DNA of 64,000 nucleotides, taken from positions 46,607,738 through 46,671,737 of the forward strand of contig NC_052612.1 in the NCBI RefSeq assembly GCF_016545825.1. Reading direction: 5' to 3'. Both the position numbers and the translations under genes were made by a program. The notes beneath the pieces are model-generated. The model made no database searches, was not told where the DNA came from, and worked only from the letters and a program-made list of their open reading frames with translations. Origin of the DNA: Eucalyptus grandis (lineage: Eukaryota > Streptophyta > Magnoliopsida > Myrtales > Myrtaceae). Of the stretch, positions 24,214-37,200 are shown one piece after another; the first letter of the stretch is position 1, and every line of letters begins with the position of its first letter.

Positions 24214-25311
24214 ATATTTTATGTCGTCACTTTAATACAAGTATTTGCATTCAATATCTACATCACTTTAATTTAAAGTATTCCCCGAATACATACATTC
24301 GATAAATACATCTAAAACATCTTGCTTTAATTGATAAGTTTTTCATATAATAGAGACATAATACTTTCATATGTTATAACGATCGTCTTATTTCTTGTAA
24401 GTTTTCAGCTCAATTAGCAAGTTAACGTCTAGTTTTATAGCAAATTAGAATAGAATTTCAAATAAGGTGGAAAACAAAATCACCGGGCATTTGAGAAATA
24501 ATAATTTAATAAAACCAAGAAATAGGAGTGAGATTAAGGTTCAGACAATTCAAAAGAAAGATCATTGTTTGCAAATACCAATCTAACCTATCTGGGAATT
24601 TTATATTTCTCCATGCATTGCTGCTCAAAGCAAGAAATTAATGGGTCACTAGGCCCAACGCATTCTATGTTCGCCATTTACATTGGGCTGGGCCGGTGAC
24701 AGCCACTGAAAATATCCTAAATGATGAATAACTTCCTTGCTGACAAAGCTAATTGCATTTTAGACTCCATTTATTTTCACGGAAAATAAATGATTTAAAA
24801 AACAAATTTTCTTAAAATTGTTGTTTGTATCTTTTACAAAATGAATAAACAAAAAATGCTTTCATCATTTATGAAGAATGCCGAGACATAAATTGTTGTA
24901 GATGCCAAGAATATTTTTCATTGACTAACAATTTCAAACGATACCAAGAAACGACCATTTAAAGGCAAATATTTTTTAAATTATTCATTTTTCATGAAAC
25001 AGATACACCCTTAATTAAATAGTAGAGATTAAGTTGAAACTATAGACTCGAGAGTAGAGTGATGGTTAAAGTGCTAATTAATGAAATATAGCATTTGCAT
25101 TCATTTAAAATTAATTCGAGTTATTATTAATGTTCAAAGGTAATTTAAGTTGAGAGATCGAAAGAGGAACCCTTCCCTTAAAAGGATAGTATGGATGAAT
25201 AAATAATCAAACCCCTTTGTTAGAAAGAAGAATAGAGAAAAAAAAAAAAAAAAGATCGAATTAATACACTATAGAGATTGAGACTTGATATTTCGTTTAT
25301 TTTATTATATC
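24090..25311. repeat. Block R, copy 1
   Basis: This AT-rich non-coding block recurs at about 32860-34230 and 43690-45155. Shared landmarks include aaataggagtga (24521), the string aggcccaacgc (24652) and gagattaagttgaaac-like words. It ends abruptly at 25311, where homology switches to HST intron 4. Confidence 0.65.
24762..25012. mobile_element. MITE-like element in block R1
   Basis: The ends are imperfect inverted repeats of about 30 bp: ccatttattttcacggaaaa on the left and the complement of ttcatttttcatgaaacaga on the right. A related right end lies near 30970-30985. It is non-coding and AT-rich. No clear target duplication was found. Confidence 0.4.
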
Positions 25312-28300
25312 TAGTCAAACTGTAACTCCTTCAAACCGAACTAGAAACAAGGAAAACATTAAATTTGAAAACTACACAATGCACATGCAAATCATCTTAG
25401 AGTCGTATTACCAGGCATTTAACAGTACAATCAAGTCTAAAGTTCATGACATTAACTTGAAGTACCAGACTAGGAAAGACCTCCAGTTGCATAAACAAAA
25501 TCAATTTTCGACTTATGTCCTGCATCTGACATTTGCTAAGCCAAAAATTCACTAAAAATAGCTGGATGTAAACAAATAACTAACCTTAGATCAAAGAAGA
25601 AAATACCTTTCGATTAAATTGAAGACACATACCATTCAGATAAAGGAATTATTAAGTCCATCTCATAGCATATTCTTTCATTTCAGCCCATTGAAAAATA
25701 ATCCTCTACTCTTTGAAAAGCCCCAGTGAGCCAATGATACGGCAACACTTTTAAAAATGCCTTGCAAAGCACTCGTACAAAAAAGTTACAAGAAGGCAAA
25801 GGCAGAGAGGGAGTTCATTAACTTCATGAGTGAAGTTGAACAATGAAAATAAGAGCTCAAAGTAGAAATGACTGGAAGAATGTGAAAATAAAGAAAGAGA
25901 ATAAAGAGATAGCAAGCAGATACACCAAAGGTCAATATCGTTTTCTCCCCTTTACATTAAAATGGTCAATCTTTTGAAGAGTGATTTGATAGAAACACGC
26001 ACATTTAAGATTCCATCACCATGTACACCCACCAGAGCTTACTTGTAATCGAGCTCCCATAATATGAACAGAATGGCAACATTCACATAATTAAGGTACA
26101 AACATGGCCAACCACACTCAGAAGTGTTTATTTTATCTGCTGCCCTTCTGATGTTATGTTTACCCTGACCAGGTAGCAGGGTGTTGGCAGGTGCAAATGG
26201 ATGCTTTAATTCCTTCATACCTCTGAATTTGGGACATGTAGAATATGCAAAAGTATCGCAAGTACTTGGATAAGTCAATTTATAAAAGAATACACTATTT
26301 TGCATTTTACATGCAGCATCATAAGTGTGGAGTCTCTGGACAGTTTAGGACTTGCCAAACGTTTTGACAATTCTTTTTCTAAGATATTGCGATGAAGTAT
26401 CCGTCATAGCCTTAAAGGTCATATACCAATACTTTATTAGTTAGGTTGCCAATACAAGTACAATATCCCCCAAAAAAGAGTCGAACATAGTCCTCCAGCA
26501 AGGCACAAAAAGATGAAGTAAATTTAAACTACTCAATTCTACGGAAAAAAAAAAGTCAGAAAATATACTGTGGCAATAATAAGAAATGCTGCGACAGGAA
26601 ATCTCTTCATCCTAAAAGGAGGAACAGAGTAGATGATTCCAAGAAAAAGACCCAGACTGTAAAGAGAAGTGATGAATGATCCAAAGTTCGAAGCAACAAT
26701 CGACAGGCCAGTCACTGCAAAAAAAATCACCAAAAGCCAGGCATGTTGAATAGAAAGATCTCCTGCTGCTATAGGCAAGTAAGGTTTGTTGACCCTGAAA
26801 TAAGATAAAAAAAGATACTAATCATAAAACTGGAGAGGAAGTTGAGGACATTGATCCTCAAAAGCAAAGGCATGACAAGAAGGTTAATTAAAAAGATGGA
26901 CCTCCAAAATAACAGTGAGTGCTTGCACGGTACCTCAAACACTGACCTAAATCTGATGTCCAGTAAAAATTGGGATGCCGCATTGTCTCATTATTCATTA
27001 TGAACACATTCATTCTTTCTCACTTCAAACATCTATGTTGAGGCTGGAAGTAATTTTGCTCTGTTTCTCAGTTCCAATATCTTGTAACTTTTCAGTTCTT
27101 CTCATGCTAGTAATAGTGATGCTGTAACCAACACCCATCTAGCCAGATATATTTTAATAAAACAATGTTCAAGCAAGCACCACGTACTTGTCAATGCCAA
27201 TATCGTATATCTGATTGATGCCAACAATATATCCATTCCCACATATTAGAGCAAAAAGACCAGAGAATGCTTTAAGCAGAAGGGACCACTTTATCAGGTG
27301 CGAGTTCTCAATCAGAGCTCTAGCCACCCATGAACCGTTGATGAGCAAGAATAAGTTCAAGTAAACTGGGGCAAGCAGGGAGAGACAAAACATAAGAAAA
27401 ACTAAAAGTGTTATGATCAGCTAATTGGAAATAACTGTGGCAGCAGGAAAAGAATACTTACAAGGAGCCTAGAGATGTTCCCTCTTATTGTATGAGGTCT
27501 TAAAATCTCCAACATGCATCTTTAAACTCAGAGACTTTACTCACTATAGGATCAGATCCAGCTGCTCCAACTCGAGCACAGGCCTAGCAGATTGTGTACA
27601 TTCAATTATGGCACAAGTAAACTAAAAAGAATCTAGGACATGAGGAATGTCGGTTAACGAAAGTGCGTGATCATGCATCTTCCGACAGATACGTAACTGA
27701 AGCTTTGTCAAATAGTTGATTGAGAATTCTGCATAAGGGAACTTTTGATTGACTTTTTGAAACCTCGACTGTGATTGTTCTTCTTATTCAAGGTGCGTTA
27801 TGACAACCGACCAACGAGTTTTTTCCGGCTTGGGTTAAATAAAACCCTCCTCATCAAGTTGTCCATTATATTTCTTTAGTTTGATATCAAGACACACTTT
27901 AGGTATCGAAGCTGTTTATTTTTTTGGCTAGTGAAAACTGCTGCTACACCAAATCCATGAAGTGATGGAAAACCCTTAGTAGAGAACTGCTACCACCACC
28001 AAATCTACTATGATGGATAACTCTTAGTACACAGGCCTATACAAGAAGGTGGAAAATTGAACCCCTCCTCCCTAACAGCAATTGCACTTGAACTGTTTTC
28101 CCTCTTTTCTTTGGGCGTTGGGCCAACAAATTACGTATCTTCATTAGGCAGTACCCCACCTATTAGAGTCTTAATGTTGAGCTGTGCACTTGCTCTAGGC
28201 AACAAGACAAGTAGGACCATATATTCCAGTCATATCACATCTCATCCTAATTTCTGGGCAGAACCCACCACCAACCCCTCGCCGTATGGCACCAATACTG

Positions 28301-28867
28301 CCAAAAGCTACAAGCTTAAGGGCAGCATTTCATCCATTCCATCCAATTCCATTATTCTCATCTTGCCACTTAAGCAAATTCAATGTTATGTCGCCCAACT
28401 TGTCATCTAGTGAAATGATTAATATCATGTGAAGCGCATTTTCCAATTAAACGAGTGGACCACGAACTCACTCTTTCTTCATCCCGGGAGAAATCGACAT
28501 TATTTCAGCTTATCAAGCGCACCTAAGAGCCCAACCGACAAAGATCGCGGCTAGTTCAAAGATCACACGGACCTGCACAGCTAGCTAGCACGCCGGAAGC
28601 TCCGCAGTCAAAATCGGCGTGGACCAGAAGAGCGTCACCTGGATAAGGTTCCTCCCATCGGATCTTCTCGGGGCAGGTCTCGACCGGCTTTTCGGACTGG
28701 ACGCGCCGAGCGACGGCGAACTCTGCGAGAACTTGAATTGGAGAACGGTGGAGCATTGGCACGTCGGCTTGCCGCCGCGCCCATCACGACGGCGAGACGA
28801 GGCGGAGCTGCGTAGAGGGTTGATGGCCGGAATATGGAGGGAAGACGGAGGAGTCACCGAGAGCTCC

Positions 28868-28869
<2 letters not shown>
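25312..28869 (-). pseudogene. HST copy C, exons 1-4 with part of intron 4
   Basis: Exon equivalents are 28869-28639, 27583-27462, 27334-27188 and 26794-26569, followed by about 1.2 kb of intron 4 down to 25312. Exon 1 is full length and in frame. Exon 2 has a 1-bp deletion in the A/T run near 27501 that makes an in-frame stop just after the WRF residues, and a compensating 1-bp insertion near 27480. The exon 3 acceptor is CGG, as in copy B, instead of CAG in copy A. Exons 5-10 are missing. The shared acceptor change suggests B and C come from a common broken ancestor rather than from separate duplications of the intact gene. Confidence 0.92.
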
Positions 28870-28903
<34 letters not shown>

Positions 28904-30740
28904 CTGTTTTTGGCTCTGCTTCTCGTCCACAAGAGCCTTAACGCAGGATTTTGTATTTTGGTGGTTAATTTTAATTTACCCTTTGACTATAAAAAATCAC
29001 GAGTCATTTTTTTATGATTTCATCACTTTAATACGAGTGCTTGCATTCAATATCTAATATCTAGGTCACTTTTATTTCAAGTTTTCCTTTGATTATGGAC
29101 ACTATCCTAGATATTTTGGCAAGCCTTTCACTAGAGGGTTAACTCTCTTCATGAAATGGGCGTGGTGAAGAGAAATATTAGTCAGACCTAAACTTGTCAA
29201 ATTGGTAAATTAGGTTAGATTTAGGTTGGGTCATAAATGATTCGATCCAAATTAGGCCATTTAAAATAGGATCCTCAAAATTGAAGTGACTTATATATGA
29301 CGCATTTATATTTTAAATGAGTCGTGTATGAGTTTAAAATTCATTTTGACAAGTTTAGCCAGACCTTGTGAGCAAGTGAGCAAGTGTGGGGAAAGATTGG
29401 AGCAAGATCGAATAAACCGATTAATTGGTATAAGTGAACTTTCCCTCTCTTTCCCTCTCCCCTCTCCTTTATTTTTGACAAGTTCATGAATTGAAAGTTG
29501 AAGTTCTCAAATCACGTTTCTTTTACTGTTTTCATGTTCTAGCAGCGTCAAACGTCTCTCCCCACATTTAAATCAGCATGAAAGATTATTCCACAGGAGA
29601 TCGTCGGGTGTTTCAAGTCCTAAGGTTCTTAAATGAAGCAAATAATGCTTTGCATCACGAGCCATGGAAGATAAGGCTTCTCCTAGTGCTAAAGTCCCAT
29701 GCTCAAGAGCTTTATGTTTGGTATCGCAGCGGTGAATTTAAGTCAACGCCAATGTCCATGAACTTTGGTAACTCCATGGTTGTTTGTCACCTTTTCCCTC
29801 TTGCTGTTCTTGTTCCGTTTCTTCTGTGTGGTCGTGGACTGGAGATCGATGAATCTATGCTTGTTTCAGCTTTATGTTTCTCTTCCGAGTTTCTTCTTAC
29901 TGAGATGCACTTCAAATTTTACATTTTCGAAGTCATATGATTGATTTTGCCGGTAATTTCCGGGTTTGTTTCTCGCATGGAGTAAGTTGTATACTTGTTA
30001 AAAGCTTCAAGAAAGTATGTGATGTGATGAATTGGCAAAGTAACTGTGATCGACAAATTAATTTCCATTACATGCTTGTTGGAAACTTACTTTCGTTCAT
30101 ATTAGAATGGGTTTCCAGAAAATATTACTTCATATCTCCTACTTAACCTTGTGTAGCCATCAGCCACAGATTTGACGGGTAATTTTCTATGAAGTCATCA
30201 ACAATCCTAAAAACCACATCAACACAGCATCACATGCCCACTTGATTCAAAATCAAAGCTTGTAGGAAACCGGGACATCCCGTGTACTTAAACCATCCAA
30301 GCTCAGATGCATGGTGAACCAAACTTCCATTAATCGCAGTAGCACAAAACACTAATCACGAAGCCTTATCTAATTGCTCCATCTGGATCTCCCCTGTTAG
30401 TAAACTATCGGTATGGCTCCCTTACAAGCATTGTATGGCAAAGCTCTGGGAACCCCTACATGTTGGAATGAGGTGGGAGAAAGAGGACTTAAAATTGCAG
30501 AGATCACTAAAGAAATAGTTTTAGTAACGTGGGATGGGCTTAAAATTGCACAAAGTAGTTGAGGATAACCACCATTCGAGTATTTAGATCCACCCTTGAC
30601 CAGAAAGTCGCAAATACGAATGCAGTTTGATTTTCTTTTTTCCCTGTTCTGTTGGAGTATTCGGGAACTACACCAATATCCATTGCCAGTAGAGAATGGT
30701 GCGATGAAATGGATATATCGGGCCATTTTGGTGAATCAGA
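28870..30740. repeat. Block F, copy 3
   Basis: The flank of HST-C is collinear with F copies 1 and 2 but more diverged and shorter: homology fades near 30740, after the words for cagtagagaatggtgcgatga. An open frame of 120 codons at 29578-29940 exists only because this copy lacks the stops of the others; it has no domain I recognise. Confidence 0.75.
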
Positions 30741-32048
30741 CTCATTTTTTAAACTTTGCAAGATTAGATTGGAAAAAAAATGATGGGTCCCGTAGAAAAA
30801 AAGGATTCAGGTCGCTTGAAATAATAAGGAAATAGAAAAATTTCATTATTGACAATAATTTATATCCAAATATTTTCATGGATTATAATAATATTTTTCG
30901 TTCATTTATTTTTTTGTAAGCGATACAAGCGATCGTTTTTAGGAAAATATTATCCAAGTCATTCATTTTTCACGAAACAAATAAATCTTATATTTCGAAA
31001 TAAATAAAAAGTTTAAAGGACCACTTTGCAATTTTTCTTTGAATAGACACAACCGGATAATTTTCACATATGTATCTTTAAATTTCCAGCATCGACCCTA
31101 CTCTTTTTATTTTATTTTTTTAATTAATGTTTCGTCCACCACCACCCATGTGAAAAATTTTCTTTCCAAAAGGGACGAAATTTCAATGTCGAAACTATAA
31201 ATACTAGAATGAATAATTTAAATTGCTTAATGATACATAGGAAAGTGTATTTTCTTTCAGGGAAAGAAGCTTTGGTTCCCGACACCAGTTAACCAAGTTC
31301 AAGACGGGATTCCTACAAATTTCTAAATGGTATTTTTTTAAACAAGAGTTGGGGGTTGGGAATTCGCAATATTTCCATAATCTAACTTCAAGATAATAGG
31401 GCATCCACACATTACGGTTGTTGATGTAATTTTCTTTGTAAAGAAAATCCTATTCGAGTAACTCAAATCGTCATGTTACATATACTATGATACAATCCTT
31501 GAATGCCTGAAATAACGGCAGTTGTAGCGTGTTATATGTCTAGAGTGAAACGCTAGTAATGTATACATAATATTCAACAAATGCATGTTCGCCGGTTTTT
31601 CTTCTATCAATTAGAATAATATTTTGAATTGTTTTCCGCTATCTGAAAATCATCATTTTATGATTGTTTTTTTTTTTGGTAAAGATCATTTTATGATTGT
31701 TTGTGCACAAAGAATGCATGGTCATTGGTTCTTATAATAGTTTATGCTGTTGTAAGCTTTGATTTTCTTCTTTTTTTTTAACATGAGTAAATACTGTAAT
31801 ACAAGGTTAAAGAAATATGTACCTTCTGGAAAAGTAAGATCTAACCCAAAAAAATATAAAAATAAAAATCACGTGTCTTTTAAGGACGATTTGAGTGGAC
31901 TTAAATGATAATTGACTTAGGCAATTTGAAATCTTGCTTATCCCATTGAATTTTTTTTTTTTTTCAATTGATTGCTTAATGACCAACGATATCTTGATTG
32001 GGGGAGCAATGCAAGGAGAAGTGATGAAATTTCTTGAAAAGTAAGATT
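30741..32048. other. AT-rich DNA without recognisable genes
   Basis: I see no gene. A MITE-like end lies near 30970-30985. A short direct duplication of atcattttatgattgttt occurs near 31652 and 31687. The right end (about 31950-32048) is homologous to 43580-43675 at the edge of block R3. Confidence 0.5.
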
Positions 32049-32786
32049 TGTATTGTTGCAAAAAGTGAGTGATTAAACAATAAAATAAACAAAATAAGAA
32101 AATAAACTAGACATTAGATTTACGTGATTCAATTGTAATAAACTACGTCCACGGCAAGAGTAGTGATGAATTCCACTAAGATCAAGCAATATACAAAGAT
32201 TATTTCACGAAAAATTGTAGGATTAAACATAATCCTATAATTTTTCCTGAAATAATCTCTCAATGTTACGAAAGAATTATAAAAAAACTCTCACCGCAAG
32301 AATTGAATCTGCTACAAACCCTTGAATCTTCTGAGTAATTCGACGAAGACGCCCACTGCCCAGCACTCGTGAAAAACGGCACTTCAATATATTTTGCACA
32401 TCGAGCAGCACACCAAGCACTCGTCCATAACACGGCGCTTCAAGGTTCTTCTTCTTAATCTACAGTGAAGATTTGTAGTATATATCTTCAAGCGTGCCAC
32501 ACCCAAGGACGACATCCTTAATTGTATTTAAATGGCCACCGCCTGAAAGGAAAAAAAATTCGGTCAACAAAGTCCACCAATTTGACTTTCCTTTTTTGTC
32601 TTCTTTCTTCACCGAGTCGAGCTTAAAACAATATACGTGCTCGATCGCAACACCAATAAGGATGAGGTTTCCGCGTTATGCAAGATCCAATCTTGACCTT
32701 TGATCTACCAAATTAATACGCAAAACACTTGAGTCGGGTTCACTGAATAGGCTCAAACTCGAGACATATTTCAACGATAATTTATA
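32049..32786. mobile_element. Probable solo LTR
   Basis: This segment of about 740 bp interrupts sequence that is continuous at 43670-43690. It contains ttacgtgattc followed by ctacgtccacggcaagagta, wording common in plant LTRs, and has no coding. It begins near tgttgcaa and ends near ttcaacga, suggestive of TGTTG...CAACA ends, but these ends and the target duplication are not exact. Confidence 0.45.
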
Positions 32787-32859
32787 TATCAAAATAATCA
32801 CATTTCTCTTGGCAACTCAACGGAGCTGCCTAAGAAAAAGGAATCTACCTTATGTTAGT

Positions 32860-34230
32860 AGACATTTCACGGTTAATTTCACTCCTATTTATTATTTTCA
32901 TTAACTTATTTTATTAACTCTTTCGCATATGCCTAGTGTTTTTCTTTTCCCACTTATTAAGTTCTTTTCGATTCACTATAAAATGACAAGTCTTTTTCTG
33001 TGCAATCATCACTTTAATACAAATATTTGCATTCAACAACGACGTCACTTTGATTTCAAGTATTGATTGCACAATTACATTCAATAATTACGTCTAAAAC
33101 ATCCGGCTTTAATTGATGGGTTTTCAATACAACACCAAAATTTAATATTTTAAGATATTGTATGAATTGTCTTATTACTTATAAGTTTCTAGCTCAATGC
33201 GCGAGTTGCCATCTGGTTTCATAGTAAATAGAATACAACTTACAGAGTGGGAAAGAAAAACCTGATGCATATGAGAAATAACAAGTTAAGGAAACCAATA
33301 AATAGGAGTGAAATTAAAGATCAGACTATTCAGAAGAAAGGTTGTTGTTTAAATATACCCATATAATTTCTCTATGCATTGCTATTGCTACCCAGTGCAA
33401 AAGATCGATGGGCCACTAGGCCCAACGCGTGCTATGTGCGCCCATTTACAGTAGATTGGGCCGGTGGCGCCTATTAATAAATCTTCAAACGATTAATAGC
33501 TTCGTCATTAAGAAGATGTAATTAATCTTTTATGCTCTTAAGAAGATGTAATTAATCTTTTATGCTCTTGTTTGACAATTAACTAACTGCATTTAGATAG
33601 TGGAGAGTGGCGATTTAATGGCGGTTTTCATTGTCAATTGCTAGACATGAATTCATTTAAAATTAATGTGTGTTGTTAGTAATGTTTGGAGGTAATTTAA
33701 GTTGCGAGGTCAAAAGAAGAATCTCTTCGTTAGAAATTTGGTAGGAATAGAGAAATGTACTATAATTCTAAGATTTTATATTTTGTTTTCATTTTATAAC
33801 CGGCGGATCTTACTAGCTCGATTCTAAATACAATGAATAAAAGAAATCTAAGAATTAATATTAAAATATGAAAAATAAAAAAGAAACCTTCAAAAGAGTA
33901 CCACGATAAATCTCCTCTTGTCCCCGGTAAATCAAGTTTCATTTAATCACGCAACGACTACAAAGACGTAAGAATTCCACTTGTGTGAGACACTTTTCCA
34001 ATGAACTAGTTACTTAGAAACATCCTCGACTCTCAGGATCCTCTCGTACTCTAATCATCATTCACTTTTTATTTTTTGAAATAATAAAATTTCAAAGGGT
34101 GTACTGAAATAACTAGTCATTTTTGTTCACTTACAAATAAGAATAAGCATAACCTATAATTAATTAATTACTTCCCGCCGCTCAATTTCATCACATCTTG
34201 GACTGGCCCGATCCACTGTAAACTAAGAGG
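32860..34230. repeat. Block R, copy 2
   Basis: Collinear with 43690-45155 and more loosely with 24090-25311. It contains a 30-bp tandem duplication (agaagatgtaattaatcttt at 33511 and 33541). It ends with ttggactggcccgatccact near 34200, matching 45132-45151. No gene is supported. Confidence 0.7.
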
Positions 34231-37200
34231 GCCCAGACAGATCACTTCAGATACAATTATTGTAATTTGGGATGGGCTTAAAAATTACACATTCATTAGA
34301 AAAGTTGCAAATAACCATCGAAGATCATTCGAGTATCTGGACTCACCTCTTGACTAGAAAGTATTCAGGAACCACACCCACAACCATTGCCGGCGAAGAA
34401 TGGTGAGACGAAACAGATACGAAGTTTCAGGCATGGCCTCCAGCGGTAGGCTTGCCGGTTCGTCCGGAATCCCTTTCGGTGATCAAAACTTTATTGTGAA
34501 ATCCCGCCCTAAATCTGGATGCTCAACTGTCACGAATCTCTCTCTCCCTACCTTGTATCTAATGCCTTGTCAACTCGGGTGGCAAGTGGCCACAGGCTGC
34601 TAATGAAAGCAAGTTCCTGGCTTTAGTATGAGGTTCGACTTTGATACTCCTCAAGTTTGCCCCCTCCTATTATCTAACAACTCTCTCTCTCTTGCATCGG
34701 TTCAATTTTGGTACGTACCGTTGTTGTCCGATGCTCAGTGTCTTTCTGCAACACTGAGGTTCATGAATAACACCATCACTCAGTTCCTTTAAGGATAAGA
34801 GATTTTGTCAGGAATGTGTTTTCCAAATCTGCTATGGACATGAAATAACTATCCTTGCGACGAGGGTTAAGGCCAAACATTATCTGCTGGCACTCCCACA
34901 ACTGTTTTTAACACTAGAAGTCCGCATTTGAGTATCGTGGAGTGCTGGAAATCCTCTTATGCACTGTCCATTTTATGCAAAAATGTAGTTTGTTGTCATG
35001 AAAACGCACCAAAACGAATGGGTCAAATGGAGGAAATGAGAAAACATTAATCTAACACCGGATTCATGTGGCTCCATTAGGGTGTCCATTTATAGATCAA
35101 GTAGTACAATAAAAATTACAACAGCACTCGGGCATTCAAACATATTTGATATTTTCTGAATCCAATTACATTTAATAACTCAAATAAGAAATTAAACAAA
35201 TTATAACCATAGGAATTTAATGGCTAAATCATTTGGGTATATTCACGATAAGAAAACCACTCTGAAATTTCTTGGAGAAGAGCTCTCTCGTACATTTTCT
35301 CCCTCTCTTCTTGGTAGTCTCGTAGTTCTCTCTCTTCATTCTTCCTGTGTGCGCTAAGATAGAGGAAGCTTCAAGGGGGGAGGGGGGAGAGGAGAGGATG
35401 AGGAGGAATGGTCACCATCGCACTTCACCTTTCCTTTCTCTCTCTTTTTTTCGCTTCACACATGAGGCATGCAAGCCTGTCTCCCTCATGTAAGGTAAAG
35501 TATGGCCAGTACCGATCAATCATGCACGCCAGCTTTTCACTTGCACAACAAACAAACAAAAGAAAGGAGAGCTACACGCATATCGAGAACAGGAAAGACA
35601 TAAGAAAGAGAAATAAACTGCTCTCTTTTCTTTTCACTTGCAGACCACTAAAAATTGAAATCGTTTTTCCATTCTATTCTAATTCCCAATTCACCATCAA
35701 ATTTTTGTTCACACTCTTTGTTCGAAACTTATACTTGGAACTGAATGTTCCAACCTCTAACCCCCTCCCCCATCTCAAACCCCTAGCGGTTATTAGCCAT
35801 TGGTTCTTTACTTCAATAATGTAGTGGATCGTCTCTGCACAACTTTTCTTTACTTCAATAACACAATGGATCATCCGCACATTCCCATTGTGTCGGGTGT
35901 TGTATAGATTCAAATTCGAAATATATTTTGACATTTCCTATCTTTCACTGAATTTATTTTATTTAACATCAATATTTGGAAAATTAATTCAAATCATGTT
36001 TACTTATTACTTCCTTTTTTCTGTTGTAGTGCATGCAATTGAACGATAGCTACACGTTGACACCTAAAATCATTGAATATTTATTCTATTAGTTTGTAAT
36101 ATCCAGAAAGTCCTTTTTCAATTTTCAAACTGGTGGATGGAAAACAGCAGATGTTTCTAAACAATACTTCTCATTCTCAGAAGGGTGAAATCGTGGAAAT
36201 CGTGGGCATCTAACATAGGGATTGAGCAATGAAGAGGCGCTAGTTCTTTTTTGTGCCCGTGCATCTTATAGACCTGTAAAAATGGATTTTAAACTCATGA
36301 TAAATGAGTTACTTCAGTTTTGATGAGCTTACCTCACCTTAAATTTTATAGATCAAGTGATATAATATAGATTATAGCAGTACTCGAGCATTTAAATACA
36401 CTAAGTATTTTTTAGGTCCAATTACGACACACGAATTTAATATCTAAATCATTCGAGTATAATCACAATATGAAAACCACTCTGAAATGTCTTGCGGAAC
36501 TCTCTGTACATTTTCTTCAGTCTTTTCTCGACAGTCTCACAGTTCTCTCCTCGTTCTTCCTCTTCCTGTTATGATAGAGGAAGCTCCAAGGGGAAGGGGA
36601 AAGGAGGAGAAGAGGAGGAACGGCCATGCCATGACCATTAAATGGTCATCACTGCGCTTCATCTTCCCTGTCTCCCTCTTCATGATTGCCCTCTCTTTAT
36701 CTCTGTCTTTATTTTTTTCACTTTAGACATGGGGCTCCATTGTCGTCACAGAGCAATTTGTGGAAGTTCTTTTCCGCCTACTAAAGAAGTCCCCGCGGGT
36801 CCTCTTCACGTAATGTGAAGTCTGGCCGATACCGACTCATCATGTGCGCCAGCTTTCCACTTGCACGACAAACAAAAAGGAGAGCACCACGCGTATCGAG
36901 GACGGGAAAGACATAAGAAAGAGACATAAACAGCTATCTTTGCTTTTCTTTTGCAGACCATCAACAAATGGCGGTGGCCACAGTTCTTTTGCCAACTTTT
37001 CTTTACTCACACATATCGAGGACGGGAAAGACATCAGAAAGAGAAATGAACAGCTCTCTTTTCTTTTCTTTTGCAGACCATCAACAAATGGCGTTGGCCA
37101 CGGTTCTTTTGCCAACTTTTCTTTACTTCAATAGTGCAGTGGATCGTCTCCACGATCTCGTCGTGTTGGATTTTATCTAGACTCAAATTCATGATATATT

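Noticed and set aside
29578..29940. 120-codon plus-strand frame in block F3
   Set aside because: The same stretch is broken in other F copies and no domain is recognised.
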